Assembly: GCA_963768415.1 (NCBI GenBank)
Contig: CAVYHX010000031.1
Span: forward strand, 1 to 64,000
Length of the DNA: 64,000 nt
Source: CAVYHX01 sp963768415
Lineage (GTDB): Bacteria > Pseudomonadota > Gammaproteobacteria > UBA9214
Direction of reading: 5' to 3'
The notes under the pieces were generated by a model. That model saw only the letters and a list, made by a program, of their open reading frames with translations. It was not told the origin of the DNA and did no database searches. The number at the start of each line of letters is the position of its first letter. The stretch's first letter is position 1. Shown one piece after another: positions 8,657-16,475 of the stretch. The translations under genes and the position numbers were made by a program.

Positions 8657-9085
8657 ATGCGGACTCTCGGCAACATTCTTTGGCTGATCCTCGGCGGCCT
8701 TCCGATGGCCTTCGCCTATGCCGTCGCCGGCGTGGTCATGTTCGTGCTGATCATCACCATCCCCTTTGGGATACAGGCATTCAAACTCGCCGGATTCGCG
8801 CTCTGGCCGTTCGGGCGAGTTATGGTCGAAATTCCCGGCAAGGGCGGGTGCCTCAACACGGTTGGGAACGTCATCTGGATCGTGCTGGCCGGGATCTGGC
8901 TGGCGATCGCTCATATCTTCTGGGCCCTGTTGCTGGCGATCACGATCATCGGCATCCCGTTCGCCGTTGCGAATGTCAAACTCGCCGGGGCCGCGCTCGT
9001 GCCATTTGGGCGATCCGTCATGTCGAGCGACGCAGCGGCGGCACAGAGCTACCCCGTGGTCGTTGGCGTCCAACCGCTCGGCTGA
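8657..9085 (+). CDS. yccF: YccF-domain inner-membrane protein
   Basis: A 142-residue protein with two tandem YccF (DUF307) repeats. The first is RTLGNILWLILGGLPMAF, ending FKLAGFALWPFGR. The second is NTVGNVIWIVLAGIWLAI, ending VKLAGAALVPFGR. Each repeat carries two hydrophobic segments, including TIPFGI and IIGIPFAV. Family members are inner-membrane proteins of unknown role. The C-terminal 20 residues are polar. It lies 42 bases after the oxidoreductase on the same strand, probably with its own start but possibly co-transcribed. Confidence 0.9.
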   Translation: MRTLGNILWLILGGLPMAFAYAVAGVVMFVLIITIPFGIQAFKLAGFALWPFGRVMVEIPGKGGCLNTVGNVIWIVLAGIWLAIAHIFWALLLAITIIGIPFAVANVKLAGAALVPFGRSVMSSDAAAAQSYPVVVGVQPLG

Positions 9086-9668
9086 TGACGGCTGGGGGCG
9101 CAGCCCGTGACGGGGGATCAGATCGAACGGGCGTCACCGGCGGATCCTGGCGAACCGCGTCGATCAGCCCTCGACGGATTCCCGGTGAACGTGCGACCGG
9201 TACTTCGGCCCGAAGCCTGTCGATCAGCGCTCGATGCAATCCTCGAGCGGATCGATCCGACGTTGACGTCTTCGCGGGCCTAGATGCTCGAACGCCGTCC
9301 CTGACGGAATCCGGCGAACCAGGGCCTCAACCGTCCGTTGATCCGTGACTCAAGTCCGAACGCTCGAGTTGACTTCGCGGTTCAGCACGGTGAGATACCG
9401 CTCGTCGACGCTCAGACTGGCGCCAACTCGGGGTAGCGGCCCTTGTCTCGAGCAGACCCGAAGGTCTTCGAGCGTGTCGATGCCCATTACGTGAGTCCGG
9501 CACACGTTGTGATCTCCTCGCGAGCATCTTCCGGCCGGGAGGAGATCGATGGCAGATCGTCTGCTCGAATGCACCGAGGCTGATCGACGTGAGGTCGGTC
9601 GAGGACATCGTTCCTCCCGCGTGCGCCATGCGCAGTATCGACATGGTACGCGGACATGTTGCGGGGTG
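9086..9668. other. Gap with no supported gene
   Basis: No convincing gene was seen. The related strings GTCGATCAGCCCTCGA (9160-9175) and GTCGATCAGCGCTCGA (9219-9234) recur. Reverse-strand fragments around 9350-9640 can be joined by one frameshift near 9530 into a possible 95-residue protein (starting MSILRMAHAGG, ending LNREVNSSVRT), but I recognise no family. The last part may hold the promoter of the M28 peptidase. Confidence 0.4.
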
Positions 9669-10946
9669 ATGCCCCCGGCATCTGACCTACGGCCGATCGC
9701 TACGCTCAACGATGTGAGTGCTGAGACGTGGCCTGAGGATCCCGGCCATTGGGCAAGCGAGATCGTTGCGGATCTCTGCTCCGCCGTTCCCGATCGCCGG
9801 CCCGGTAGCTCTGGCAATTCCCAGGCAACAGCGTACGTCGCCGATTTGCTTTCCCGTATGGAGTGGCCGGTCGAGCGACGGGAATTCCCGTGCGTCGATT
9901 GGCGGACCGATGGTGGTTCTCTGACGGTCGGCGGGTTGTCGATCGAGGTGACGCCGAGCCCGTACGGGTGCGGTGTCTCAGCCGCCGGGCCGCTGCGGAT
10001 CCTCCGGAACCGCGTGGACCTGCAGCGACAGGACCTCGGTGGTGCTGTCGTCGTACTTGACGGTGAGCTTGCTTCAGAGCCGCTCACGCCGAAGGCCTAC
10101 CCGTTCTACGGATCCGAGGAGCACGCGGCAGTGATCAGCACGTTGGAGTCCGCGGCGCCTGCAGCCGTTGTCGCCGTTACGGGTCGCTACCCAGCGCTGT
10201 GTGGTGCGCTCGATCCGTTTCCTCTCATCGAGGACGGTGACTTCGCCATCCCGACCGGGAACATCAGACCGGATGCCCGAGCGCACATCGTCGCCAGCGA
10301 CGGTGAACCCTCCAAGGTCGAGATTCGATCTGAAAGGTGGCCCACGACTGCGCACAACATCGTCGCGACGCGAGGACCTCGGTCCGGTCGGCTCACTATC
10401 GCGGCGCATATCGATACGAAACCCGGCACACCGGGGGCCGTGGACAATGCCGCGGGGGTCGCTGTGGTGGTCTTGCTTGCTGGGTTGCTTTCGCCCGGGC
10501 GTCACCCCTCTCTCGACGTTGGCCTGGAGTTGCTGGTGGTCAACGGCGAGGATCACTACGCGGCCCCTGGCGAAGTCGCTTGGCTGAGCGACAACAAGGA
10601 CACGCTTGACGACGTCGCTCTGTTCATCAACATCGACGGGGCCGGCTACCGCGAAGGTCGTACCGCGTATTCCACCTACAACGTGGCGGCCGACGTCCAG
10701 TCCCGAATCGACTCGGCATTCAGAGATCGGGAGGACCTGGTGGAGGGTCCGGCGTGGTACCAGAGCGACCATGCCATCTTCGCCATGCAAGGCCGTCCGG
10801 CGCTCGCCTTCACGACTGAGCATGTAGACGAGATGCTCGAGTCGCTCTTCCATGCGCCGACCGACACACCCGACAAGGTGGATGAGGCACTTGTCGTCGG
10901 TGTTGCCACAGCGCTCGAGGGTCTGGTCCTCAGCTGGTCCGACTGA
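9669..10946 (+). CDS. M28-family zinc aminopeptidase-like protein
   Basis: About 425 residues from ATG 9669. GTG 9714 is an equally possible start. The peptidase half carries an M28 pattern: AAHIDTKPGTPGAVDNAAGV (first His-x-Asp and the bridging Asp), VNGEDHY (Glu/Asp), FINIDGAG (Asp) and the late SDHAIF (His). Together these form a two-zinc aminopeptidase site. The N-terminal part (about residues 50-200) fits a PA-like inserted domain. No signal peptide is evident, so it is probably cytoplasmic. The usual substrate would be small peptides, but none is specified. Confidence 0.8.
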   Translation: MPPASDLRPIATLNDVSAETWPEDPGHWASEIVADLCSAVPDRRPGSSGNSQATAYVADLLSRMEWPVERREFPCVDWRTDGGSLTVGGLSIEVTPSPYGCGVSAAGPLRILRNRVDLQRQDLGGAVVVLDGELASEPLTPKAYPFYGSEEHAAVISTLESAAPAAVVAVTGRYPALCGALDPFPLIEDGDFAIPTGNIRPDARAHIVASDGEPSKVEIRSERWPTTAHNIVATRGPRSGRLTIAAHIDTKPGTPGAVDNAAGVAVVVLLAGLLSPGRHPSLDVGLELLVVNGEDHYAAPGEVAWLSDNKDTLDDVALFINIDGAGYREGRTAYSTYNVAADVQSRIDSAFRDREDLVEGPAWYQSDHAIFAMQGRPALAFTTEHVDEMLESLFHAPTDTPDKVDEALVVGVATALEGLVLSWSD

Positions 10947-10994
10947 CGACATTGAGTCGCTGTTGCTGGAGTCGGGATGCCACCGAATCGCGCA

Positions 10995-11105
10995 TTCCGC
11001 GGGCTGACGGCGCCGCATAGAGGGTGGAGAACCCTGGGTTCGCAGCGCCAGCCGTTCCGCGGGCTGACGGCGCCGCATAGAGGGTGGAGAACCCTGGGTT
11101 CGCAG
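10995..11105 (+). repeat. Exact tandem repeat, 51 bp, period 60
   Basis: Two identical copies lie at 10995-11045 and 11055-11105, both starting TTCCGCGGGCTGACGGCGCC. Each contains a short inverted repeat AGGGT-GGAGA-ACCCT. They sit in the 200-base gap just before the radical SAM gene, so they could be regulatory or transcribed leader sequence. Confidence 0.85.
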
Positions 11106-11150
11106 TTTTGCGATACTGGGGGTGTTGATCCGGCACCGAAAGGGGTTGTG

Positions 11151-12017
11151 ATGGCCGACGTCGAGACGTTCGATTTCCACGTCACTTCGGAGTGCAGCCA
11201 GGAGTGCGCCTACTGCTGGGGTCCGCAGGGGATTGATGCGGTCGATACCGAGACCGCACTCGCCATCATCGCCAAGATCGCCTCCGGTACAACACGGCGC
11301 ATCGTCTTCACCGGCGGAGACCCCCTCCAGCGTTCGGACATCGGGCTGCTCATCCGCGCTGCCGCCGAGGAGGCTCTCGAAGTGGCGGTGTCGACGACCG
11401 GGGACTTGGTCACCGAAGCGTTTCTCGATACCTCCGGCACCGTTCATCGATCTCATCTCCCTTCCGCTCGATGGATCGACCGAGGCGATCTCCGCCCGCA
11501 CGAAGAAGCCCGGTCACTACGCGGCGGTGATGGAGGCGCTCGACCTCCTCGAATCCCACGGGACATCGACGTGAAGGTCGCCACGCCGGTCACTCGCCAC
11601 AACATCGACGACGTCCCGAACATCGCCCAGCTGCTCGACGAGCGGGCCAAGCGCCTCCCGGGCCGGCTCTTCTACAACGTCTTCCAGGCCTTTCCTCGAT
11701 CCATGGACCCGGACGTGGCGTGGGACGAGATGGTCGTCGACAACGCTTCTTTCGAGGCGCTTCGCAGGCAGGTGGAAGCGACCCCGCATGACTACCGGAT
11801 CAACTGGCTCGGCCACGAGACGCTTGACAAGCTCTACGTCATGGTCTTCCCCGACGGCAGCCTCACCGTTCCCTCCGGCTCTCAGTTCCGCAACTTCGGG
11901 CCGTTCCTCGAAATCGACAATCTCGATACGCTTCTCGACGAGAGCGACTTCGACGAGCCGAAGCATCAACGCCACGCCAAAGGTTGGAGCCGTTCTCAAG
12001 AGCAATCGCCGACGTAG
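11151..12017 (+). CDS. Radical SAM protein (two compensating frameshifts)
   Basis: The N-terminus carries the radical SAM cluster motif SECSQECAYCW (C-x3-C-x2-C variant) on a FHVTSECS strand, then the SAM-binding FTGGDPLQR. Between about 11430 and 11570 the protein continues in another frame (ISLPLDGSTEAISARTKKPG, then YAAVMEALDLLESHG). It then returns to the first frame with DIDVKVATPVTRHNIDDV. A true protein of about 289 residues is likely, and the indels are probably errors. The start at ATG 11151 has AAAGGGG upstream. The product or substrate is unknown. No partner peptide gene is visible nearby except the small lipoprotein downstream. Confidence 0.8.
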   Translation: MADVETFDFHVTSECSQECAYCWGPQGIDAVDTETALAIIAKIASGTTRRIVFTGGDPLQRSDIGLLIRAAAEEALEVAVSTTGDLVTEAFLDTSGTVHRSHLPSARWIDRGDLRPHEEARSLRGGDGGARPPRIPRDIDVKVATPVTRHNIDDVPNIAQLLDERAKRLPGRLFYNVFQAFPRSMDPDVAWDEMVVDNASFEALRRQVEATPHDYRINWLGHETLDKLYVMVFPDGSLTVPSGSQFRNFGPFLEIDNLDTLLDESDFDEPKHQRHAKGWSRSQEQSPT

Positions 12018-12046
12018 TGTTGGCGAAGAGAAGCGGACCGGGACGG

Positions 12047-12509
12047 ATGATGTTCAGGACGATCAGTTGGATTGCTGCGGGGGCCATCCTGGCTGCCGCA
12101 TGCAGCGGCACGGGTGCGGACGAGCAATTCGTCGAGCTCTGAGACAACCGCCGCCGCAGCGACCACCGAGGCCACGGCGACCGACGTTGGCGCCGACGAC
12201 CACGATCTCGGCGACGACGTCCACCGAGGCCACGACGACCACCGAGGCGACATCGACGACTTCCACCTCACGACCACCGAACCGCCAGGCGCGGTGAATC
12301 CGCCGGACGTGGAGGCCTGGTGGTGTGACGCCTTCGAGGCCGCGGCGGGGCAAGATCCCGCCGAATTCGCGCATGGACTCGCCGACGACTTCCGGCACGG
12401 CTACACCGACATGCCGGCCGACACCCTCGAGGAGGGCGCCGAGCAAGCCGCGCTCGTCTCGTGTGACCCGGAATACGGTCAGGCCGTGGCGGAGGCCATC
12501 GTCCCGTAG
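12047..12509 (+). CDS. Small Thr-rich lipoprotein (frameshifted)
   Basis: It starts MMFRTISWIAAGAILAAACS, a lipoprotein signal with LAAAC lipobox. The first frame stops at about 12140, but other frames continue the protein. One frame gives a Thr-rich linker (TTTISATTSTEATTTTEATS, about 12200-12260). The third gives a globular tail (EAWWCDAFEAAAGQDPAEFA, then GLADDFRHGYTD) to the stop at 12509. This pattern of lipobox, Thr linker and small domain is common in surface lipoproteins of this group. Function is unknown. At least two indels are needed. It follows the radical SAM gene by 30 bases. Confidence 0.55.
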
Positions 12510-12586
12510 GCGGCACGACCGCGCTCGGGCAAAGCCCGCAGAGGCCGGTGGACCGTCACCCCACGAATGGAGCTGCGTCGGCAGCC

Positions 12587-13054
12587 CTAGCCAACCGGCA
12601 CGCGGGCGAGTGACTCATCGGGGTGACGCATCTTGATCATTGGCACGCCGATGCCGTACGTCACGAATCGGCCGACCGGTTTGATTCGAATCACACACGT
12701 GTCGCCCAACGTGTCGTCGACGCCTCGCATGAGGTCGGCTCGCACGTCCGCGTCCACCTCATCGATCGGAACGATCGTGGCGTGACCCGGGAACGTGATG
12801 ACGGCCGGTGGTGCTTGACGAATCCTGATCGGCAGGCGTTGGACCGTCACCGTGACTACGACGTTGGGGTTCGCCTTGATGTGCTTGACCTTCCACGTGT
12901 CTGGACCGGTCAGCACGTTGAGCACACGATCCTTCACCTTGTACATCACGCCGGCGGCTCGGGGCTCGCCGTTGGGGGTTACGAACCCGACGACCGCGAA
13001 CGGCCACTTCTCGATGTGCGACCAAACCTCATCAGCGGTGGTGGGCAGCGCCAT
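12587..13054 (-). CDS. Pyridoxamine 5'-phosphate oxidase-family (PPOX) protein
   Basis: 155 residues from ATG 13054 (MALPTTADEVWSHIEKWPFA). The split-barrel flavin/F420-binding signature is seen in GFVTPNGEPRAAGVMYKVKD and VLTGPDTWKVKHIKANPNV. Proteins of this type in actinobacteria bind FMN or F420, and many have unassigned substrates. The frame extends upstream to 13231, but similarity starts here, and an upstream extension would overlap the divergent methyltransferase. It is convergent with the lipoprotein gene. Confidence 0.85.
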   Translation of the reverse strand: MALPTTADEVWSHIEKWPFAVVGFVTPNGEPRAAGVMYKVKDRVLNVLTGPDTWKVKHIKANPNVVVTVTVQRLPIRIRQAPPAVITFPGHATIVPIDEVDADVRADLMRGVDDTLGDTCVIRIKPVGRFVTYGIGVPMIKMRHPDESLARVPVG

Positions 13055-13185
13055 CAGTCCTCCTATGACGGTTCCGCGATCGTCCGTCCGCCGACACAAC
13101 CGGACCAGGGGAGAAGCGCCCTTTCGGAAGGCCGATCGGCAGTCCCGCGTCGTGGGGGCGGTCGTCCGCCGGTAGGGTGAACGGG

Positions 13186-13983
13186 ATGGGGCGATACACA
13201 CACGGCCATCACGAGAGTGTCCTGCGGTCACACCGGTCGCGCACCGTCGACAATTCGGCCGGTTACCTCGTTGACCACCTGGCCGCCGGTAGGACCCTCC
13301 TCGATGTTGGATGTGGCCCCGGCACCCTCACAGTGGACCTTGCCCGCCACGTTGCACCCGGCCGGGTGGTCGGAATCGACAGCGCCGACGTCATCGTCGA
13401 AAGAGCGGCAGACGATTGCCCAAGAGATGTCACCAATGTCGATTTCCGCGTGGGGAATGTGTATGACCTCGACTTCGAGGACGAGACGTTCGACATCGTC
13501 CACGCCCATCAGGTGCTTCAGCACGTCGATGATCCAATAGCGGCTCTTCGCGAGATGCGCCGCGTGTGTCGCCCGGGCGGGGTCGTGGCGGCCCGCGATG
13601 CCGACTACGCAGCGATGGCCTGGCATCCGCACGACGACCGTCTCGACCGGTGGCTTGCTACGTACCGGGCCGTCGCCGTCGCCAACGGGGGTCAGCCCGA
13701 CGCCGGTCGATACCTTCTTGCATGGGCACACGAGGCTGGCTTCTCCGACGTCGAACCGAGCGCAAGCGTCTGGTGTTTCGCCACACCGCACGACCGAACC
13801 TGGTGGGGAGGCCTGTGGGCCGATCGCATCGTCGAATCGGCGTTCGCCGACCATGCGATCGAGAGCGGTCACGCGACGAGGAGCGATCTCGAGGATATCG
13901 CTGCGGCATGGCGCGCCTGGGCAGCACATCGCGACGGCTGGTTCGCCGTCGTCCACGGAGAGATCATCAGTCGGGTGCCGTAG
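13186..13983 (+). CDS. Class I SAM-dependent methyltransferase
   Basis: 265 residues from ATG 13186 (MGRYTHGHHESVLRSHRSRT). GTG 13177 is an alternative start. Motif I is LLDVGCGPGTLTVDLA, the acidic end of strand two is GIDSADVI, and motif post-I/II is FDIVHAHQVLQHVDDP with MRRVCRPGG. This is the UbiE/COQ5-like Methyltransf_11 type. The acceptor is unknown. It is divergent from the PPOX gene with about 130 bases between starts. Confidence 0.9.
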   Translation: MGRYTHGHHESVLRSHRSRTVDNSAGYLVDHLAAGRTLLDVGCGPGTLTVDLARHVAPGRVVGIDSADVIVERAADDCPRDVTNVDFRVGNVYDLDFEDETFDIVHAHQVLQHVDDPIAALREMRRVCRPGGVVAARDADYAAMAWHPHDDRLDRWLATYRAVAVANGGQPDAGRYLLAWAHEAGFSDVEPSASVWCFATPHDRTWWGGLWADRIVESAFADHAIESGHATRSDLEDIAAAWRAWAAHRDGWFAVVHGEIISRVP

Positions 13984-14084
13984 CCGACTTCCGATGGCAC
14001 ACTGGGGAAGACCGCGCCGCGAATCCGATCCCGGTCCGGCGCACGACGTGGCAAGCTGGGATAGGGCGATGAAAGGCGGAACGA

Positions 14085-15713
14085 GTGGAGGCACGGGGCC
14101 AATCACTGCTCAGGCTTGCGATCGCCGCCGCCGCCTTCATGCTCCTCGCGGCGTCACCGGCCGATTCGGTCTCCGGTGTCGAGCAATGGAGATCAAGACA
14201 CGGCCTACGTCGCGCCCGTTGGGCCGATCGTCGATGCCTCCGGCACCCGGGAAGACCAATCGCCGTTGATTGCCGGTGGCGACCCGGTAGCCAATCCCGG
14301 CTGGATCGTCGCCGTGTTCAGGGACTTCGACTACATCTGTACCGGGGTCTTGATCGATCCACACGTCGTGTTGACGGCAGCCCACTGCGCCGAGGAACCC
14401 GCTTCGTACCAACTCCTCTTCGGCACCGAATCCCTCCTCGACCCGGGCATCCAGCGGACAGCGTCCACGGTTCAGATCCACCCCGGACTGGTCCGGCGAC
14501 CTCGGAGACACCGATCTCGCACTGATCGGCTTCGATGTCCCCGTCACGTCGCTTCCGGTCGTGGCCTTGAACACCAAGCCTCTGTGGCCGGAGTGGGATC
14601 AGCCGGTCTCCGCTGCCGGCTGGGGGGAGTACGGCCTGTCAACCGGACCGAGCCTCACGCTCAACGGCGCCGACTTCTGGACGACATCCGGCATGGATGG
14701 AACGGTGGACTCCGACTACTGCGATCTCAAGCCCTGGCGAGGTGACTGCCGACGGCGTCTTCTGTTTCGGCGGTCCGGTGTTGGCAAGCGCATGCGCCGG
14801 GGATTCCGGTGGCCCGGTTTTCGGCTGGGCGACGCCGTCGGCCACCGACGGGCCACCCGTGGTCTACGGACTCGTCTCCTACGGTCCAGTTGACTGCGGC
14901 GTCGGTACGGTGGACTCCAAAGCACAAGCTGTCGGTGCACACACCTTCTGGATCACCACGATGGTGGAGCGGATCAAGAATCCGCCGCCTCCGCCGCCCG
15001 GCCACACGACGGGTCTGGTGGATCCTTCTCAAGGCAAGTGGTTCCTGTTCGACGACGTTGGGATCGCCACGTCGTCGTTCTACTACGGGAATCCTGGTGA
15101 TTATCCGTTTATGGGTGACTGGGATGGTGACGGTGTTGAGACACCGGGGTTGTATCGCCAGTCCGACGGGTACGTGTATCTGAGGAACTCGAATACGGTT
15201 GGTATTGCCGATATCAAGTTCTTCTTCGGGAACCCTGGTGATGTCCCGATTGCGGGTGATTTCAACAACGACGGGTTCGACACGGTGTCGATCTATCGGC
15301 CGTCGAATCAGACGTTCTACATCATCAACAAGCTCGGGTCGAGTGATGCGGGTCTGGGTGCTGCGGACTTCTCGTATGTGTTCGGGAATCCCGGTGACAA
15401 GCCGTTCGTCGGTGACTTCGACGGTGACGGTATCGAGACGGTCGGGTTGCATCGTGAGTCGACGGGGTTGGTGTACTTCCGGAACTCGCATACGCAGGGG
15501 AATGCGGATGCCCAGTTCATCTTCGGTGATCCTGGTGACCGGCTGATCGCCGGGGACTGGACCGACGACGGGATGTTCACCCCGGCGTTGTTCCGTCCGT
15601 CGAACACCACCATGTACTTCCGCTACACCAACACCCAAGGCAACGCCGACAACCAGTTCATCCCGATCCCAACGGATGCCACGTGGTTCCCGGTTTCGGG
15701 CAAGATGAACTGA
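14085..15713 (+). CDS. Secreted trypsin-like protease with GNPGD repeats (frameshifted)
   Basis: GTG 14085 opens a signal peptide (SLLRLAIAAAAFMLLAASPA). After a frame change near 14195 the S1 protease domain follows. It has LTAAHCAEEP (His), then DLGDTDLALIGF (Asp, after a shift near 14500), then CAGDSGGPVFGW (Ser, after a shift near 14745), so the full triad is present. A Pro-rich hinge (PPPPPPG) joins it to about five C-terminal repeats built on YYGNPGDYPFMGDWDGDG and the TxGLYR pattern, running to the stop at 15713. Such GDxDGDG repeats resemble FG-GAP/VCBS calcium-binding propeller blades. It is probably an exported protease with an adhesive or structural tail. The frameshifts are probably sequence errors. 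Confidence 0.8.
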
Positions 15714-15727
15714 CCCACCGCGACTCC

Positions 15728-16180
15728 CTATTCGTACCCGATGTCGGGTCCGAGGGTTCGGCCAGACTTGACGAAGCTTCCTGAGCCCCGACCCACCTCG
15801 CGTCCCTCCGAGTCATAGACCACCGCCTCGGCGATCCATCGGGTGCGTCCTTCGTTGACCACCTGGCCCACTGATCGGAGGAGACCCGAGGAGACGGGTC
15901 GAGTGAGATACACGGTGAACGTGGTGGTGAGCACGAACTCGTCGGTGAGGAGGGAGTTGACGGCGAACCACGCCGCATCGTCGAGCATCTTGAAGTACAC
16001 AGATCCGTGGACCGCACCGGCGGCGTGAAACAGTTCCTCTCTGACCGGAACGGTGATCTCTGATCGCCTGCGATCGACACGGATCGTTGGTCGGTAGAAG
16101 TTGTTGAGCGGCGCACTCAGGTACATGCGCTCGAGCTTGCGGTAGTGGTCTTCGTGCAGGTCGGCTGGGGTGTTCTCCAT
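15728..16180 (-). CDS. PaaI-type hotdog thioesterase
   Basis: 150 residues from ATG 16180 (MENTPADLHEDHYRKLERMY). The hotdog signature is FHAAGAVHGSVYFKMLDDAA, with the VHG turn and the downstream helix Asp. LTTTFTVYLTRPV and GRTRWIAEAVVYD form the beta strands. Family members hydrolyse acyl-CoA thioesters, but the specific acyl group is not evident. It is divergent from a second thioesterase fragment at 16280, suggesting a local pair of related enzymes. Confidence 0.85.
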   Translation of the reverse strand: MENTPADLHEDHYRKLERMYLSAPLNNFYRPTIRVDRRRSEITVPVREELFHAAGAVHGSVYFKMLDDAAWFAVNSLLTDEFVLTTTFTVYLTRPVSSGLLRSVGQVVNEGRTRWIAEAVVYDSEGREVGRGSGSFVKSGRTLGPDIGYE

Positions 16181-16279
16181 GCTGGCCGTCACTCTACGGG
16201 ACCAACTCCGGGGTACGGCGGTTGACCGTGAAGCTGCCGGGTAGCGTGTGGCGTGCAATCTGAAGCGGAGGTCGCTCAC

Positions 16280-16462
16280 ATGGAGATCAACCACGATCCG
16301 TCGGCCGGACTCAACGGACTGATCGGGATCGAATATGACGAGGCCGGTCCGGAGCGCGTCGTGCTGAGCCTCGAGATCGATGAGCGCCACCACCAACCGT
16401 ATGGGCTCGTGCACGGAGGTGCGTATTGCGCCCTTGTTGAGACGGCGGCGTCATTCGGAGCG
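16280..16462 (+). CDS. PaaI-type thioesterase, truncated at the junction
   Basis: It starts at ATG 16280, supported by GCGGAGG at 16265-16271. GTG 16253 is upstream in frame. Only about 61 residues belong to this gene: MEINHDPSAGLNGLIGIEYD, then HHQPYGLVHGGAYCALVETA with the VHGG hotdog motif. A normal member runs about 70-80 residues further, but here the frame passes directly into exonuclease VII. The remainder of the actinobacterial gene is absent from the window. Confidence 0.85.
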
Positions 16463-16475
16463 CGTCTCAACCAGG
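16457..16475. other. Junction of two unrelated genomes
   Basis: Up to 16462 the frame encodes a thioesterase (ETAASFGA). From 16463 it encodes XseA (RLNQEARLLLEQGF). Gene families, neighbourhood conservation and composition change here from actinobacterial to gammaproteobacterial for the rest of the window. No integrase, insertion sequence, tRNA or target-site duplication is seen at the join. Confidence 0.85.

Noticed and set aside
7022..9073. 683-codon minus-strand open frame antisense to the LLM oxidoreductase and yccF
   Set aside because: Only the last 146 codons look like a protein. The rest is low-complexity shadow of two well-supported plus-strand genes in high-GC DNA.
10074..11501. 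475-codon minus-strand open frame across the M28 peptidase
   Set aside because: It is antisense to a clear zinc peptidase, has a shadow-like composition and crosses the tandem repeat as duplicated peptides.
1..16460. Actinobacterial island acquired by a gammaproteobacterium
   Set aside because: There is no integrase, tRNA, attachment repeat or transposase at the join, and all genes before it are consistently actinobacterial. Misassembly is simpler.
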